64,000 bases of DNA from Chloroflexi bacterium TSY (GTDB taxonomy: Bacteria > Chloroflexota > Anaerolineae > Caldilineales > Caldilineaceae), in assembly GCA_019217005.1 (NCBI GenBank), contig JAHBNG010000045.1, positions 1 through 64,000 of the forward strand, written 5' to 3'. Each line of letters opens with the position of its first letter. Position 1 is the stretch's first letter. Both the position numbers and the translations under genes were made by a program. Positions 34,804 to 44,581 of the stretch are shown one piece after another. The notes under the pieces are model-generated. The model saw nothing but the letters and a program-made list of their open reading frames with translations, ran no database searches and was not told the origin of the DNA.

Positions 34804-35832
34804 CTACGGATCTTCACTCCTTAACTGCCGTATGCGGTGCGCTTCACTATCGCCGACGTACAGAGTACCTACCTCATCAACGAACGCACCGTGGGGTCGC
34901 AGCAGCCGGCACTGAAGTGGATCCGGTTCTGGACCATCGCCTGGTTCGCCTATGCCCAAAACCGTCGTGATCGACTCGGTGGTTAAATCGATGCACCGAA
35001 TCACATGGTTTTCTGTATCGACGACGTAGAGTTTCTGATCGCTTGCGTAGGCCAGCCCTTTTGGACCGGCAAGCTGCGCTAACTTTGCGGGACCGCCATC
35101 GCCACGATAGCCTTGTTCGCCTGTGCCGGCGACATGCTGAATTGTCCCGGTTTCCATGTCGATTCGAACAATCGCGTTGCCTTCACGTAGAGCCAGATAG
35201 AGGGTTCCTTGGGGATCAAAAGCCATGGTGCGCGGACCGTTCAAAGGCGTACCGTTCAGTGGAGCCCCATCTGGTGTTGGCTGTTGCTCTCCTGTCCCGG
35301 CATAGGTTTCAATGATTCCACTTTTGGGGTTCACCCGTCGAATGCGATGATTCCCAATATCACAGATCAAGAGATGGCCCTGTGGATCAAAGGCGATGCT
35401 GTGCGGCTGCTGTAACTGTGCTGATGTGGCTGGCCCTCCATCTCCTGCGAACCCAGGTGTACCCGTCCCCGCAAATGTGGAAATTAGTCCTGTTTTCCAC
35501 GCCACTTTACGAACGACGTGACTGTCACGTTCGACGACATAGAGATCTCCCTTCGAGTCAAATTGAAGCTCATGCGGCATGTTCAGTGCGGCTTTGGTCG
35601 CCGGTCCGCCGTCGCCACTGTAGCCACGTTGACCACTACCGGCAATCGTCGTGAGCTGGCATGTCTCGAACGAAAAACGGCGAATGCGTTGGTTATCCAA
35701 ATCACAGAAATACAGGGCGTTATCCGGTCCGCTCACGACTCCATAGGGGTTATTGATTTGCTGATCTGAGTAGCCAGGAACACCTGTTCCAACGATAGTC
35801 GATACGGTTCGTTTAGCAAGCGGTTCAGTCAT
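34804..35832 (-). CDS. NHL-repeat (beta-propeller) protein
   Basis: A 342-residue protein built of about six NHL repeats. The repeated unit is recognisable as G-x-L-Y-x-x-D-x-x-N-H-x-I-R-R (for example ALYFCDLDNQRIRRF, HLLICDIGNHRIRRV, LYVVDTENHVIRCI) with GTGxxGYxGDGGPA linkers. Such propellers bind ligands or partners and usually lack catalysis. No signal peptide is present, so it is predicted cytoplasmic. AAGGAG lies 7 bases before the ATG. It is convergent with the iminopeptidase gene and forms no operon. Confidence 0.85.
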   Translation of the reverse strand: MTEPLAKRTVSTIVGTGVPGYSDQQINNPYGVVSGPDNALYFCDLDNQRIRRFSFETCQLTTIAGSGQRGYSGDGGPATKAALNMPHELQFDSKGDLYVVERDSHVVRKVAWKTGLISTFAGTGTPGFAGDGGPATSAQLQQPHSIAFDPQGHLLICDIGNHRIRRVNPKSGIIETYAGTGEQQPTPDGAPLNGTPLNGPRTMAFDPQGTLYLALREGNAIVRIDMETGTIQHVAGTGEQGYRGDGGPAKLAQLAGPKGLAYASDQKLYVVDTENHVIRCIDLTTESITTVLGIGEPGDGPEPDPLQCRLLRPHGAFVDEVGTLYVGDSEAHRIRQLRSEDP

Positions 35833-36368
35833 AGTTTATCTCCTTCGGCGATGATTGTGGATCGGTTTGATGATTCGTATAAATTACAGTATCGTCTCAA
35901 AAACCGCAACGTTTATGACGAGTTGATTCTTGCATTCCCAATTGAAAAAATAGAAGGTTACATCTCATTCTGTCCGCTCATCCGTCAATTTGTCTCTATG
36001 TTATCGGCAAAGTAATATATAGCCTTTCAGAAAAAGATTTTCTTGTCGTTGATGGCATTTCAGCCAGTCAGCTACTCAGCTCTCTGGCTGACCGGCTGAA
36101 ATGCTGACAAGCTTCTGTTTCGCGTGGAAAAGCATTATCTGAACATCAATAGATTTCGGACTGTATGCCCCACCTACGAATGAATACGGTGCTTTGGGAA
36201 TTCAGAGGGTTGACAAGCTCAAAAATGATTAGCGTTGGTTGAGTGGCAGAGCCGTATCGAAACCGAATGGGGGCTACCCCCTGAGATCGGTTGAGCCATG
36301 AATGCTGGCTGGCGGAACGGTTGGACTGCGCTGGTCATTCGCCCGACCGTAGCGTTTAAGGAGTCTCT
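35833..36368. other. Intergenic region holding a MITE
   Basis: Apart from MITE C copy 2 (36018-36152) I see no gene. An AAGGAG at 36357-36362 belongs to the GNAT gene that follows. Confidence 0.4.
36018..36152. repeat. MITE family C, copy 2 (inverted, 135 bp)
   Basis: Reverse complement of 23329-23472 with small differences. The long inner arms (GCATTTCAGCC.GTCAGC) and the ends TATAGCCTTTCAG and GAACATCAATAG are kept. This copy has a shorter central loop. Confidence 0.8.
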
Positions 36369-37013
36369 ATGTCTCGTTTCCAATCGCGCATGTTGGCGCA
36401 TAACGATATCCCCGACTTGCTGGCGTTCGTCTCCAACAACGCCAATGCTCGTTGGCCTCAACCAAGCTATCTTCTCAGTAGCGACGTTGCGTGGCGCATA
36501 TCGGGTGATGCACCGACTTCCATTCGCTTGTGGTTCGATCAACGCGGATTGGCCGCCTACGCGTGGTACGGATTCAACGGGCCGTCAGAATTCGACCTCC
36601 GCGCCGATCGAGAGTATGACACTCTGTTGACTCAAGACGTCATTCGTTGGCTCGAACAACGACGTCGCCAGGATCCGTCTATGTTTCCCTGGTTAATCGA
36701 CCTGACTTCGATGGAAGAGTGGGAACAGGCCATTGCCAGCCACGCGTCTGGCCGCAAGGGCGTCGAAAAGATCGCCCAAGTTGGCGTATTTGACTGCGCA
36801 TCGCACCGTATCGACCTGCTCCTCGACGCCGAATACCAACCCACTCAGCATTTTGGTTATTACCTGTCCCGTAGCCTCAAGGAACCAATTCCCGAGCCTG
36901 TGCTGCCGGATGGTTGGCGTATTCGGCATGTGCTCGAGTCTGATTTCGAGGCACGCGTCGCCGTTCATCGGGACGCTTCGTTCGGATCGTCATTCGACAT
37001 GAAGCGCTACTAA
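36369..37013 (+). pseudogene. GNAT acetyltransferase, N-terminal half, cut by an IS
   Basis: 214 residues from an ATG with AAGGAG. The second domain begins LPDGWRIRHVLESDFEARVAVHRDA, as in tandem-GNAT proteins. The frame ends in a TAA that belongs to the end of the ISAzo13-like element (37013-38310). The continuation is at 38313-38651. Without the IS the two halves are one base out of frame, so a base has also been lost. Confidence 0.8.
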
Positions 37014-38310
37014 GGCCAATCCAAAAAATAAAATATACGCGAGAAGGTGTTAAACTAGCTCTCCAAAAGGAGCAAAAATGACAATCTCGCCAGAAATGGT
37101 TGAAGTCTTGAAAGAGACGAAGGCCATGTTAAGTGGATACGAAAGAAGGCACTTCATGGCCCAAACGGTCAAAACGATATGCGAAGGGAGTCCGACGAAA
37201 GCAGAACGAGAGTTGGGCTGGAATCGGGCGACGATAGCCAAAGCCCTGGAAGAACTAGAAGGCGGCTTCTGTTATGTCGACCAAAGCCACCGACGTGGTC
37301 GCAAAAGCCGAAGACCATATCCCCACTTTACTGGCCGATATGGTTGAAATCGCCGATCAATTCAGCCAGACCGATCCCACCTTTCGACCCCCCCCAATTG
37401 TACACTCGACTAACCGCCGCCGAAATGCGTACCCAGCTCATCGAGCAGAAAGGATACACAGATGAGGAATTGCCTGGCGAAGAGGCCATCCGCTTGAAGC
37501 TCAATGAGTTAGGCTATGGCTCAAACCGGGTCAAAAAAAGTCAACCAGTGAAAAAGATCCCAGAGACCGATGCGATCTTTGATAGAATTCATCAGATCAA
37601 TCAAGAAGCGGATGCAGACGAGACGGTTCTGCGCCTCTCTTGGGATGCCAAAGCGACGATTTTACTTGACCGTTTCTCGAGAGAAGGGATAAGTCGAGTG
37701 GTTGTCAAAGCGCTCGATCATGACTTTCAAGATAAGAAGACCGAGAAAGTCACTCCTTTTGGCATTTACCTCCCTTCAACCAAGGAACTCTTTCTTTACT
37801 TGACTCAGTCGAAAGTGACGAGTGACTGTATTGTCGACTGCCTGATTGATTTTGGGAAAGCGTACGTGAACACTTTCCTCACGTCAAGACCCTCGTGATC
37901 AATCAGGACAATGGTCCCGAAAATCATACCCGTCGGACTCAGTTTATGTATCGTCTCACTCAGTTTGTTGAGCACTATCGTCTCTATTCAGCTCGCCTGC
38001 TACCCTCCTTATCACAGTAAATACAACCCCATCGAACGGGTTTGGGGCCATCTTGAAAACACTGGAACGGTTCTCTTCTCGATTCTCTTGAGACCGTTCT
38101 CAATTTTGCCCGTTCTTTTCGCTTTAACCAACTACAACCCTTCGTTCACCTGAATTCCACTCTTTATGAGACCGGCGTCAAACTCACTCAGAAAGAGATG
38201 GACCGTTTGGCACAACGCTTCCAACGTTTACCTGGTTTAGAAAAATGGTTTGTCCTTATTCCCCCTCTCCATTCTCTCGTTCGCGTATAATTATTTTTTT
38301 GGTTTAGCCT
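37013..38310 (+). mobile_element. ISAzo13-like insertion sequence
   Basis: Termini TAAGGCCAATCCAAAAAA and, inverted, TAAGGCTAAACCAAAAAA, with TA on both sides (37011-37012 and 38311-38312). It is 1298 bp and inserted into a GNAT gene. The family call comes from the transposase sequence. Confidence 0.85.
37078..38290 (+). pseudogene. ISAzo13-family transposase (Rhodopirellula-type DDE), frameshifted
   Basis: The N-terminal 75 residues (MTISPEMVEVLKETKAMLSG, GWNRATIAKALEELEGG) are in one frame. The middle (LYTRLTAAEMRTQLIEQKGY, LRLSWDAKATI, TPFGIYLPSTKELF, KVTSDCIVDCL) is in a second. The end (INQDNGPEN, YPPYHSKYNPIERVWG, LPGLEKWFV) is spread over further frames. The DDE residues are in WDAKA, NQDNG and PIERV. 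At least three frameshifts make it inactive. Confidence 0.8.
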
Positions 38311-38312
38311 TA

Positions 38313-38651
38313 GAGGTGCGCTCTATCGACATCTTTGATCCTGAGCTTGACTTGGTTGCGGAAACCCCTAACGGCGAGTTCGCCAGCTACTGCATCGGTT
38401 GGATCGATGAGCCGTCGGGCGTCGGCTCTTTCGAACCAGTGGGGACGCTCCCACAATGGCGTCGTCAGGGTCTAGGCCGCCAGGTACAGTACGAGGGTCT
38501 GCGTCGGATGAAGGCCAAAGGAATGCACAGCGCAAAGATTGGTACTGCTGGATTCAACGATCGGGCGTATGGGCTCTACACATCCTGTGGATTCGGATTG
38601 ATGGATCGCTGTCGGACCTACATCAAGACGCTCGAGTCGCAAACAGAGCCG
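38313..38651 (+). pseudogene. GNAT acetyltransferase, C-terminal half
   Basis: Continuation of the gene at 36369. The acetyl-CoA-binding motif A is clear (GTLPQWRRQGLGRQVQYEGL, with R/Q-x-x-G-x-G/A as RRQGLG), followed by IGTAGFNDRAYGLYTSCGF. It runs on without a stop into a second GNAT-like gene at 38652. Confidence 0.75.
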
Positions 38652-39072
38652 ATGACGATTACGGCTAATCTTGCTACGATTCAAGAGCGAGACATTCTCG
38701 CTAATTTAATGCGTCTGTATCGACACGATATGAGCGAGTTTTCACCCGAAGTGATGGATGAGACAGGGCTGTTTCGACTCGGTCAATACTTTGACCGTAT
38801 TGGTCAGAGAGATCGAACCCCAAACGTATTCTATGGCTGAGTTTTTCATTGCCCATCCTTTTCGGCGGAAAAATGTCGGGATCAACGCGGCAAGACAGAT
38901 TTTCGATCGACTGCGCGGCACATGGCACGTGGCCGAGATGCAGACCAACACACCGGCACAGCGGTTCTGGAGGAGGTTGATCCGCGACTATACGCATGAC
39001 GATTTTGTGGAGACTTGGTCGCATGCTGCCCCAACCGGTCCGAAGCAAGTATTTTGCAATGTGATCAACTAG
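38652..39072 (+). pseudogene. Second GNAT-like gene with internal deletion
   Basis: It starts MTITANLATIQERDILANLM and reads to RTPNVFY. It then jumps frame into SMAEFFIAHPFRRKNVGINA, GTWHVAEMQTNTPAQRFWRR, ending at TAG 39070-39072. The approximately 25 residues normally between these parts are missing. Motif A survives as RRKNVG. Non-functional. Confidence 0.65.
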
Positions 39073-39204
39073 AGAGACTATGCCTCAAACCGGCGAGTAG
39101 CCTGGTCACGATGGATGCTTGATCGTGGATGGTGCCATAAATCATCTGGTCTGTTGTCATGGCTCTAGACATGATCCAGAGGACTACGCACAGAGAGTTG
39201 TCCT

Positions 39205-39300
39205 TTGGAGGTCGATCATGGTTGTACGAACGTCTTCATGCCCCATTAGTTCCTGGACAGTACGGATGTCACAGCCCGTGTTCAAGCAAGTGCGTTGCAG
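39205..39300 (-). pseudogene. C-terminal fossil of an integron-type tyrosine recombinase
   Basis: Reading the minus strand gives ATHLLEHG and, after a one-base shift, [20 protein letters not shown]. That is the conserved box II region of IntI/XerC-type integrases (H-x-x-R/LLGH). Nothing of the rest of the gene is left and no attC array was found nearby. Confidence 0.65.
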
Positions 39301-39406
39301 AGGATGTTAATAATTATGTTACAAATTGCGAACAAATGTTCTTTGGCGGTTGGTAGAGAGATTGAATATATTCATGGAGATGCTTTTCCGTGACCAAAAA
39401 TCACAG

Positions 39407-39503
39407 TTGAAATTTTCAGAAATATTGCTATAATGGCTGTTAAGGAGTTTGTAGGGCGATCCGGCGAAAACCGGAAAACCAGGAATAGACCGGACAGAAT
39501 GAC
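39407..39503 (+). ncRNA. Repeated promoter plus structured-RNA candidate, copy 2
   Basis: TTGAAA (39407) and TATAAT (39429) with a 16-bp spacer precede GTTAAGGAG and a stem TCCGG/CCGGA enclosing GGAAAACC, with GGAATAG and GACAGAATGA as in copy 1 at 33597. No gene follows directly: IS copy 4 is inserted 75 bp downstream. Confidence 0.4.
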
Positions 39504-39578
39504 GGTCGATCTCGATATAGCGCGCAAGATCAGGATTTACGTCGTCTTTCTGGCAACCGTTCTCTCAACTGAGTCGAA

Positions 39579-41080
39579 CTTTACTTTCTGGTAAAGGCTT
39601 GAGTGACAAAGGGCAAACCGAAAGGGGCGGAAAAAAGAATCCACCCTGAAAAAACGGGATAAAATGTAAAAATAGTGCTCGGCTAGTTTAAGCAGCGGCA
39701 TTGAGGCGGCGATGAGCGAGAACGCCTTTAGGGAAATGGTGTGAAACCGAGGCCTTTTTCCGAAAGTCAGGGTCGAGTTGGTCAGGAGTTGGAAAAAGAG
39801 CACTCGAGAGAACGCGGCGCAGCCTGCCGGGAGTGGCTTGAGGCTCTCGATCCCAGTAGCCAGTCGGTATGGGAGGAAGAGAAGCGGCTAAATGGGAAAG
39901 AAGATTGCCAGCCAGCAGCCCCAGTTCAGGTAAGCGGAAACAAGCCTCATCGGCATGAACAAATTGACGATGTAAGCCAATCATCTGCTTGGAAGCCAAG
40001 GGGGGGATGTTCAACAGGCCAGCGTTCCAGGTAGACAAGATAAATGGTTTCAGGCTGCAAAGTCATAACGGTCGCCAAAACCAAAGGTGTGTTGTAGGCC
40101 GGATCCTGAATGACGTAAATCGAGTAGGTACGGTTGGCTGTATCCACCTTGGTTGTTCTGGGGACGAGATTGTGCCATGCTTGATAGCAAATCAGGCGAC
40201 CACTATAGAGAAAGCGACCAGACGAGTCCGGAGTTGTAGCCTCGAGTCGCTTTCCCTTATAGCTGCGAGAGAGCGGACGCACAATATCACCATATTCAGG
40301 TGGTCTGCCTTTTTTCTTTGCGTTTGGGGAACTCATTGCGGCGCACTGTGCAGTTAATGGCTTCCCGCAGGACAAATCGGTCGATGCCGCTTTCTAGCAT
40401 TTCTCTGATTGTAAACCCGGCATCGACCACCGCCACTTCGTCTGACTCCAGTGATTTCTTCGTCTCTGTCAGCAGCTTTTTCCGAAACTCACTTTCCTTT
40501 GTTCCAACCGTGCATCTCATGATTGCCTTGAGCAGTGGCACTCGCTTCCCGCCTATCTCCCCGAGCTTATCATCACTCCAAAGATGAGCGGGCAATGCCC
40601 GACGAGCCGTTGAGTTATAGAGTCGGTTCACTTTCCCTTGCAGCTTCGGTCGCCAGAACCCTGTGATATCTATGCTTTTCACTCGGTACCCTTCTAACTT
40701 TTTTGCCTCCCATTCCCTTTCCACTCCACTTCTTCTTGCCACGACCCCAGCAGACTTGTGATATCCCATGATCCATATCGAAAGCTCCACCAGCTTCGCC
40801 GGAGCTCCTCATCTTCAAACCCGCTTTCTTTCAATGCGCTATGGATTGCTCCTCGACTTTTCAGAAACGACCCATTCAGCATTGCCCACATCAGACGCAT
40901 TACATTTACGTTTGTTCCCATCGGCGTTACTTGCAATACATTCATCAGTACTGCTATAGTTATTTCTGGCGCGGTTAGCATTCCTTCCTCCTTTTTGGGT
41001 TCTCTACCTTTAGGATGAACTGCTAACCGCTTTTTGTCACATTTCTCACCTCATCTCTTTTCTTTTACCAGAAAGTAAAG
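39579..41080 (-). mobile_element. Insertion sequence, copy 4 of 4
   Basis: 1502 bp, with CTTTACTTTCTGGTAAA inverted repeats and the 5-bp duplication TCGAA (39574-39578 and 41081-41085). Confidence 0.92.
39688..40981 (-). pseudogene. Transposase of IS copy 4 (several frameshifts)
   Basis: Same approximately 430-residue protein as the other copies. It breaks at a missing C near 40720, has a 2-base change near 40590 that shifts the frame back, then an A6 run near 40313 and a C7 run near 40003. It is closest to copy 2 in base sequence. Confidence 0.8.
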
Positions 41081-41305
41081 TCGAAATAAGCTAGATACAT
41101 GTCCGGTTTTGTGCATTGGGATGTAGATAAATCGGGTTACACCCAAGTTGGCGGCTATCCGGTGGGCGGTCCACGGTTTGATGGGCTTTTGATATAGTTG
41201 GCATGGGCCTTTTTGTAGAACCGGGTGGCTACCAACTGTGCTCATCGACCATATTTGCTTATGATCTATGTCGTTTGGCCCACTTTTTTTCGATATTGAA
41301 AGATT
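41081..41305. other. Short region without recognisable gene
   Basis: A 64-codon minus-strand frame (41051-41245) runs into the IS end and has no homology that I recognise. I see no other signal. Confidence 0.3.
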
Positions 41306-42007
41306 ATGAACAATAAAGAAGACTCTTCGATAGATTTAGAAGAAAATGAGATCAGGGAGGGGATTGTAAAAGAATTTTTACCTCATATCTTGTCTCAACT
41401 GATTGACCAAGGATTAATTGATGAAGATAAATCAGCTCAACCAGAATATTTATGGACAATAGTTCGAGAGAATCTTTTCAATTATGATGTAGTCAGCGAT
41501 CCCCCTGTAATATTTATGTTTGATGAGGAATTTGTAGAAATTGCTCATCATGCTATTGAAGTTGAAAAACCTTCTGTAGCCATTGTTCTGATTATGGTAG
41601 TCGTGGAACACCTTCTCAATAGATATTATCGGGATATTTTGGCAAGAAATGACTTTTCTACAAAAGAAATCACTGAAATTATTCGAACATCTAACATTGC
41701 CACAAAGGTTGGATGGTTGCTGAAACTTTCAACTGGAAAAGAATTGCCTAATGATCTAAAAGAAAGAATCTTAAAAATTGCTGAAATTCGCAACTCAATA
41801 GTTCACTATAAAGCAGTGCCTGTTGAAATGGTCGATGTGGATGAAACAGATGTTGGTTGGCGGGGCATTAAAAAAAGGTTGAAGCAATTAGATCTCAGTG
41901 ATGTCCTATCTGTAATCCCAGATCTACAAGAAGCACTTGAGGAAATTTATAAATCGCTAGATGAGAATTATGAAATTGCTAAGCACATGACGCAGAAAAT
42001 GATTTAG
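41306..42007 (+). CDS. HEPN-like protein, orphan
   Basis: A 233-residue, mostly helical and AT-rich gene, clearly different in base use from its GC-richer neighbours, so probably acquired. Residues about 165-175 read EIRNSIVHYKAVP, matching the R-x4-H active-site motif of HEPN ribonucleases with the polar residue after Arg. Two long helices (about 70-110, with EHLLNRYYRDIL) fit the HEPN bundle. HEPN proteins act as RNases in toxin-antitoxin and phage-defence systems. No nucleotidyltransferase (MNT) partner is adjacent. The ribosome-binding site is weak. It is flanked by IS copy 4 and an IS1182/IS5 cluster. Confidence 0.6.
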   Translation: MNNKEDSSIDLEENEIREGIVKEFLPHILSQLIDQGLIDEDKSAQPEYLWTIVRENLFNYDVVSDPPVIFMFDEEFVEIAHHAIEVEKPSVAIVLIMVVVEHLLNRYYRDILARNDFSTKEITEIIRTSNIATKVGWLLKLSTGKELPNDLKERILKIAEIRNSIVHYKAVPVEMVDVDETDVGWRGIKKRLKQLDLSDVLSVIPDLQEALEEIYKSLDENYEIAKHMTQKMI

Positions 42008-42041
42008 TATTCTTCTATTAAACCATCTGGTGAAATGAAGT

Positions 42042-42570
42042 CTAGGTTCTGTTGACAAATGAATAGAGCGAACGGAACAAAGTTCAAGGGAAAGAGAAAG
42101 AGATTGACATAAAAGAGTCAAAGTCTGCCCCCAAAAGCAAGAGAAAGCCGAAAGGAGAAGCTAACGTAACCAGATAAGAGAAGAAGCAAAGAACAAAAAG
42201 CCGAGATAGCGACTAACAAGCTTCTCGAAGCGAGAAAAGAGACGGCGAAGCCATTTGATTTTGTTGAAAAAACATTCGACGAGATAACGAACTTGGTAGA
42301 GATGTTCGTCATAGTCTCCAGGCTCAGTGCGATTGCTGCGAGGGGGATGACGGGAATCGCCCCGACATCAGAGACAATGAAGTCTCTCAAATCGTCCGAA
42401 TCATAGCCCTTATCAGCAATGACGTAATCGCCCTTGTGCCCTTTGAGAAGGATCTCACCTTGGCTCGCCTCATGACGCTGGCCACCTGTCAAGACAAAAT
42501 CGATGGGATTGCCTAAGCCATCAACCAGAGCGTGGATCTTGGTGCTGAAGCCCCCTTTACTGCGAGCTAG
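42042..42570 (-). mobile_element. IS5-family remnant
   Basis: Its left end CTAGGTTCTGTTGACAAA is the terminus shared with the short element at 62422-62518. Only the C-terminal part of the transposase remains, because the IS1182 element inserted at CTAG (42567-42570). No matching N-terminal part is evident beyond 44100. Confidence 0.65.
42161..42570 (-). pseudogene. IS5-family transposase C-terminal fragment
   Basis: The minus strand reads LLARSKGGFSTKIHALVDGL, GNPIDFVLTGGQRHEAS, VIADKGYDSDDLRDFI and, after a one-base shift near 42345, HLYQVRYLVECFFNKIKWLR and ASSLIWLR with a TAG stop at 42161-42163. DKGYDSD and the V-E-x-x-F-x-x-x-K region are typical of IS5/IS427 transposases. The 5' part is missing. 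Confidence 0.75.
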
Positions 42571-44096
42571 CAGCTTGTCGGAGAGACAAGGCTACCTGCA
42601 TTTAGCAGCAAAGTGACACAACAAGGTGCGAAGATGGAGGTTGTCCGGCGTCATATTGACATAAAAGTAAAAAGTGGAGCCATATTCGCCCGAAATTGGA
42701 TTGCAGTTCCAGATAGTGGGCGCGCCAAATCAAGCAAGGGGTCCCACCTTATGAAGGCACTTCAAGTTGTAGGCAAGACAAACCAGATTCCATTCGCCAG
42801 CAGCAGCAGCTAAGCCGCGCAATGAAAACTGACGAAAGCCCATAACCTCTTTGATGATGCCGAAAACAGGTTCGACCGTACTTTTCCGTAGTTTGGATAG
42901 CGCTTTGCCAGCCTCAGTATTGAGTGCATAAATCATCTTGACAATGTGGTTGGCATTATCCGGTGGTGGCTCCAGTTCATGACCAAGAAGAGAATCTAAA
43001 TCGAAATGATGACTATCGCGCCCTGTGGCAATATAAGGAGTGATGCCCCTCTCTTCCAACCCGTCAATGTTGGTTGGACTCATGTAGCCATTATCCAAAG
43101 CCGCCGCATCTGGTCTTCCCAACTCTTGGGGGATGGCATCTACAACGGGGATCGCCTCAAGCTTGTCATTGGGATGGTTAGAGAGGATGTTCCCGACAAT
43201 CAGGCGACTCTCCTGGTCAACGTCTGCTTGTCCGTTGTAGCACTGCTCAAAGCCTTTCTTGTTGCCATTCTGCATAATTCGAGAATCAGGGTCCGTGAAG
43301 TTGTATTGATCGTTCTCTCGGGGATCCTTTTGGGGCGGCTTGGGTTTGCGTCCCCGACTCTTCCTGCCTGTACGCTCTTCCTTTTCTTGCCGTGCCTTCA
43401 ACTTTTCCTGGTATTCCGCTGCCGCAATCGCATCTCGTTCTGCGGCTCGTGCATCCAGAATCGCTTTAGCTTGAGCCAGATTCTTCAGCTTGCTCTGGCG
43501 TCTTTGGATTTCATTCTCAATGTCAAACTCATCATCTCTTCCATCCGCCTCTTCTGCAAGCTTAAACAATCGCTCTATCTCTGCTGTCAAACGTTCTTCC
43601 ATTTGGCCGATTCGACCATAGCTTACTGCTTTGCTCTTCGAGGCATCCGCATGGACCTTCGTCTGCGCCAGCAACAACACTTGCACAAACAACCCTTTCA
43701 GCTCTTCCAGCTTCTTTTTGCGAAACTCATTCAGCGTGTCATGATCTGGATTCATATTCCCTGCTATGTACCTATACGGGATCTGCTCATACGTCCCTTT
43801 TTCTATCCTGCGAGAGCTGTACGTCCCTGTCGCATATCCATACAACAACAAGCCCAACAACACTTCCGGCTCATATGCTATTCCCCCACGTTCACTGTAT
43901 TTCCCATAGAGTTCGCTCAGCTCCAACAGACCCACTACTGTTACTATATATCTCGCCAAGTGATCCGCTGGCAGCGCTTCTCCCAGCTTGATTTCCAACT
44001 CTTCCGTCCCTTTATCGTCCGCTTTTTTGAAGTTTCGTTTCCTTTTCATTCTTTTACTTTACCACAGCTTGTCTTTTCTTTCTCTCCGACAAGATG
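42571..44096 (-). mobile_element. IS1182-family insertion sequence (intact)
   Basis: 1526 bp with termini CAGCTTGTCGGAGAGACAAG and, inverted, CATCTTGTCGGAGAGAAAG. The palindromic 4-bp target CTAG is duplicated (42567-42570 and 44097-44100). Single intact transposase gene. It landed in an IS5-family remnant. Confidence 0.88.
42730..44049 (-). CDS. IS1182-family transposase
   Basis: A full-length 439-residue DDE transposase. The N-terminal domain contains PADHLARYIVTVVGLLELSE and YEPEVLLGLLLYGYATG. A charged coiled-coil insert runs over about 150-230. The catalytic region has the acidic residues in KVHADASKSKA, GYNGQADVDQESRLIVG-like text (CYNGQADVD) and DNGYMSPTNID, with VEPVFGIIKEVMGFRQF near the C-terminus. 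There are no frameshifts. It is the only IS transposase in the window that looks functional. Confidence 0.88.
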   Translation of the reverse strand: MKRKRNFKKADDKGTEELEIKLGEALPADHLARYIVTVVGLLELSELYGKYSERGGIAYEPEVLLGLLLYGYATGTYSSRRIEKGTYEQIPYRYIAGNMNPDHDTLNEFRKKKLEELKGLFVQVLLLAQTKVHADASKSKAVSYGRIGQMEERLTAEIERLFKLAEEADGRDDEFDIENEIQRRQSKLKNLAQAKAILDARAAERDAIAAAEYQEKLKARQEKEERTGRKSRGRKPKPPQKDPRENDQYNFTDPDSRIMQNGNKKGFEQCYNGQADVDQESRLIVGNILSNHPNDKLEAIPVVDAIPQELGRPDAAALDNGYMSPTNIDGLEERGITPYIATGRDSHHFDLDSLLGHELEPPPDNANHIVKMIYALNTEAGKALSKLRKSTVEPVFGIIKEVMGFRQFSLRGLAAAAGEWNLVCLAYNLKCLHKVGPLA

Positions 44097-44100
44097 CTAG

Positions 44101-44581
44101 AGGTTATTCTTTACGCCAGTTGGCTTGGTTTTCGCTGTAGATTATGAATAAGTAAATGGCCATAAAGAGGTTATAAGGAGGCTAATCTGATAGTACCGTG
44201 AAACTTTTTGGTTGTCTCCTATATGTTTGAAACTGCATGGTCATCAGACGTGCCTCCTAGGTTTTCGGTCGGCCGGCTTGTACCTTCGCCGCCAAACTTC
44301 AATCAACAGAATGCCCACCCTTGTGATCGGCGGTGAATCTAAGAAGCCGTACTTTTCAGACCGCTTCTGCTACCTCTGGGACAGGAGGCGAAATATCGCA
44401 AAGAGAGTATCTGTCACCAGAGAGAAATGTCGACCTTTTCAGACGGCTTCTAAGATAGAAAGCAGAAATAACGTTATTCGCGCAAAGAAGCCAACAAAAA
44501 ACTCAGCCTACTACTAATAAGGCAAGCCGAGTTTCTTAGTGATCGTCAATTTGCGGCTTCGTGTTCAGTCGGTTCACACGC
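44101..44581. other. Gene-free stretch with one weak hairpin
   Basis: I see no coding sequence with a start signal. AAACTC.GCC (44498-44506) pairs imperfectly with GGC.GAGTTT (44526-44534) and TTCTTA follows; it may end an upstream transcript. Confidence 0.35.

Noticed and set aside
43006..44100. 364-codon open frame on the + strand
   Set aside because: It is antisense to the intact IS1182 transposase, has no ribosome-binding site and a composition typical of a mirror frame.
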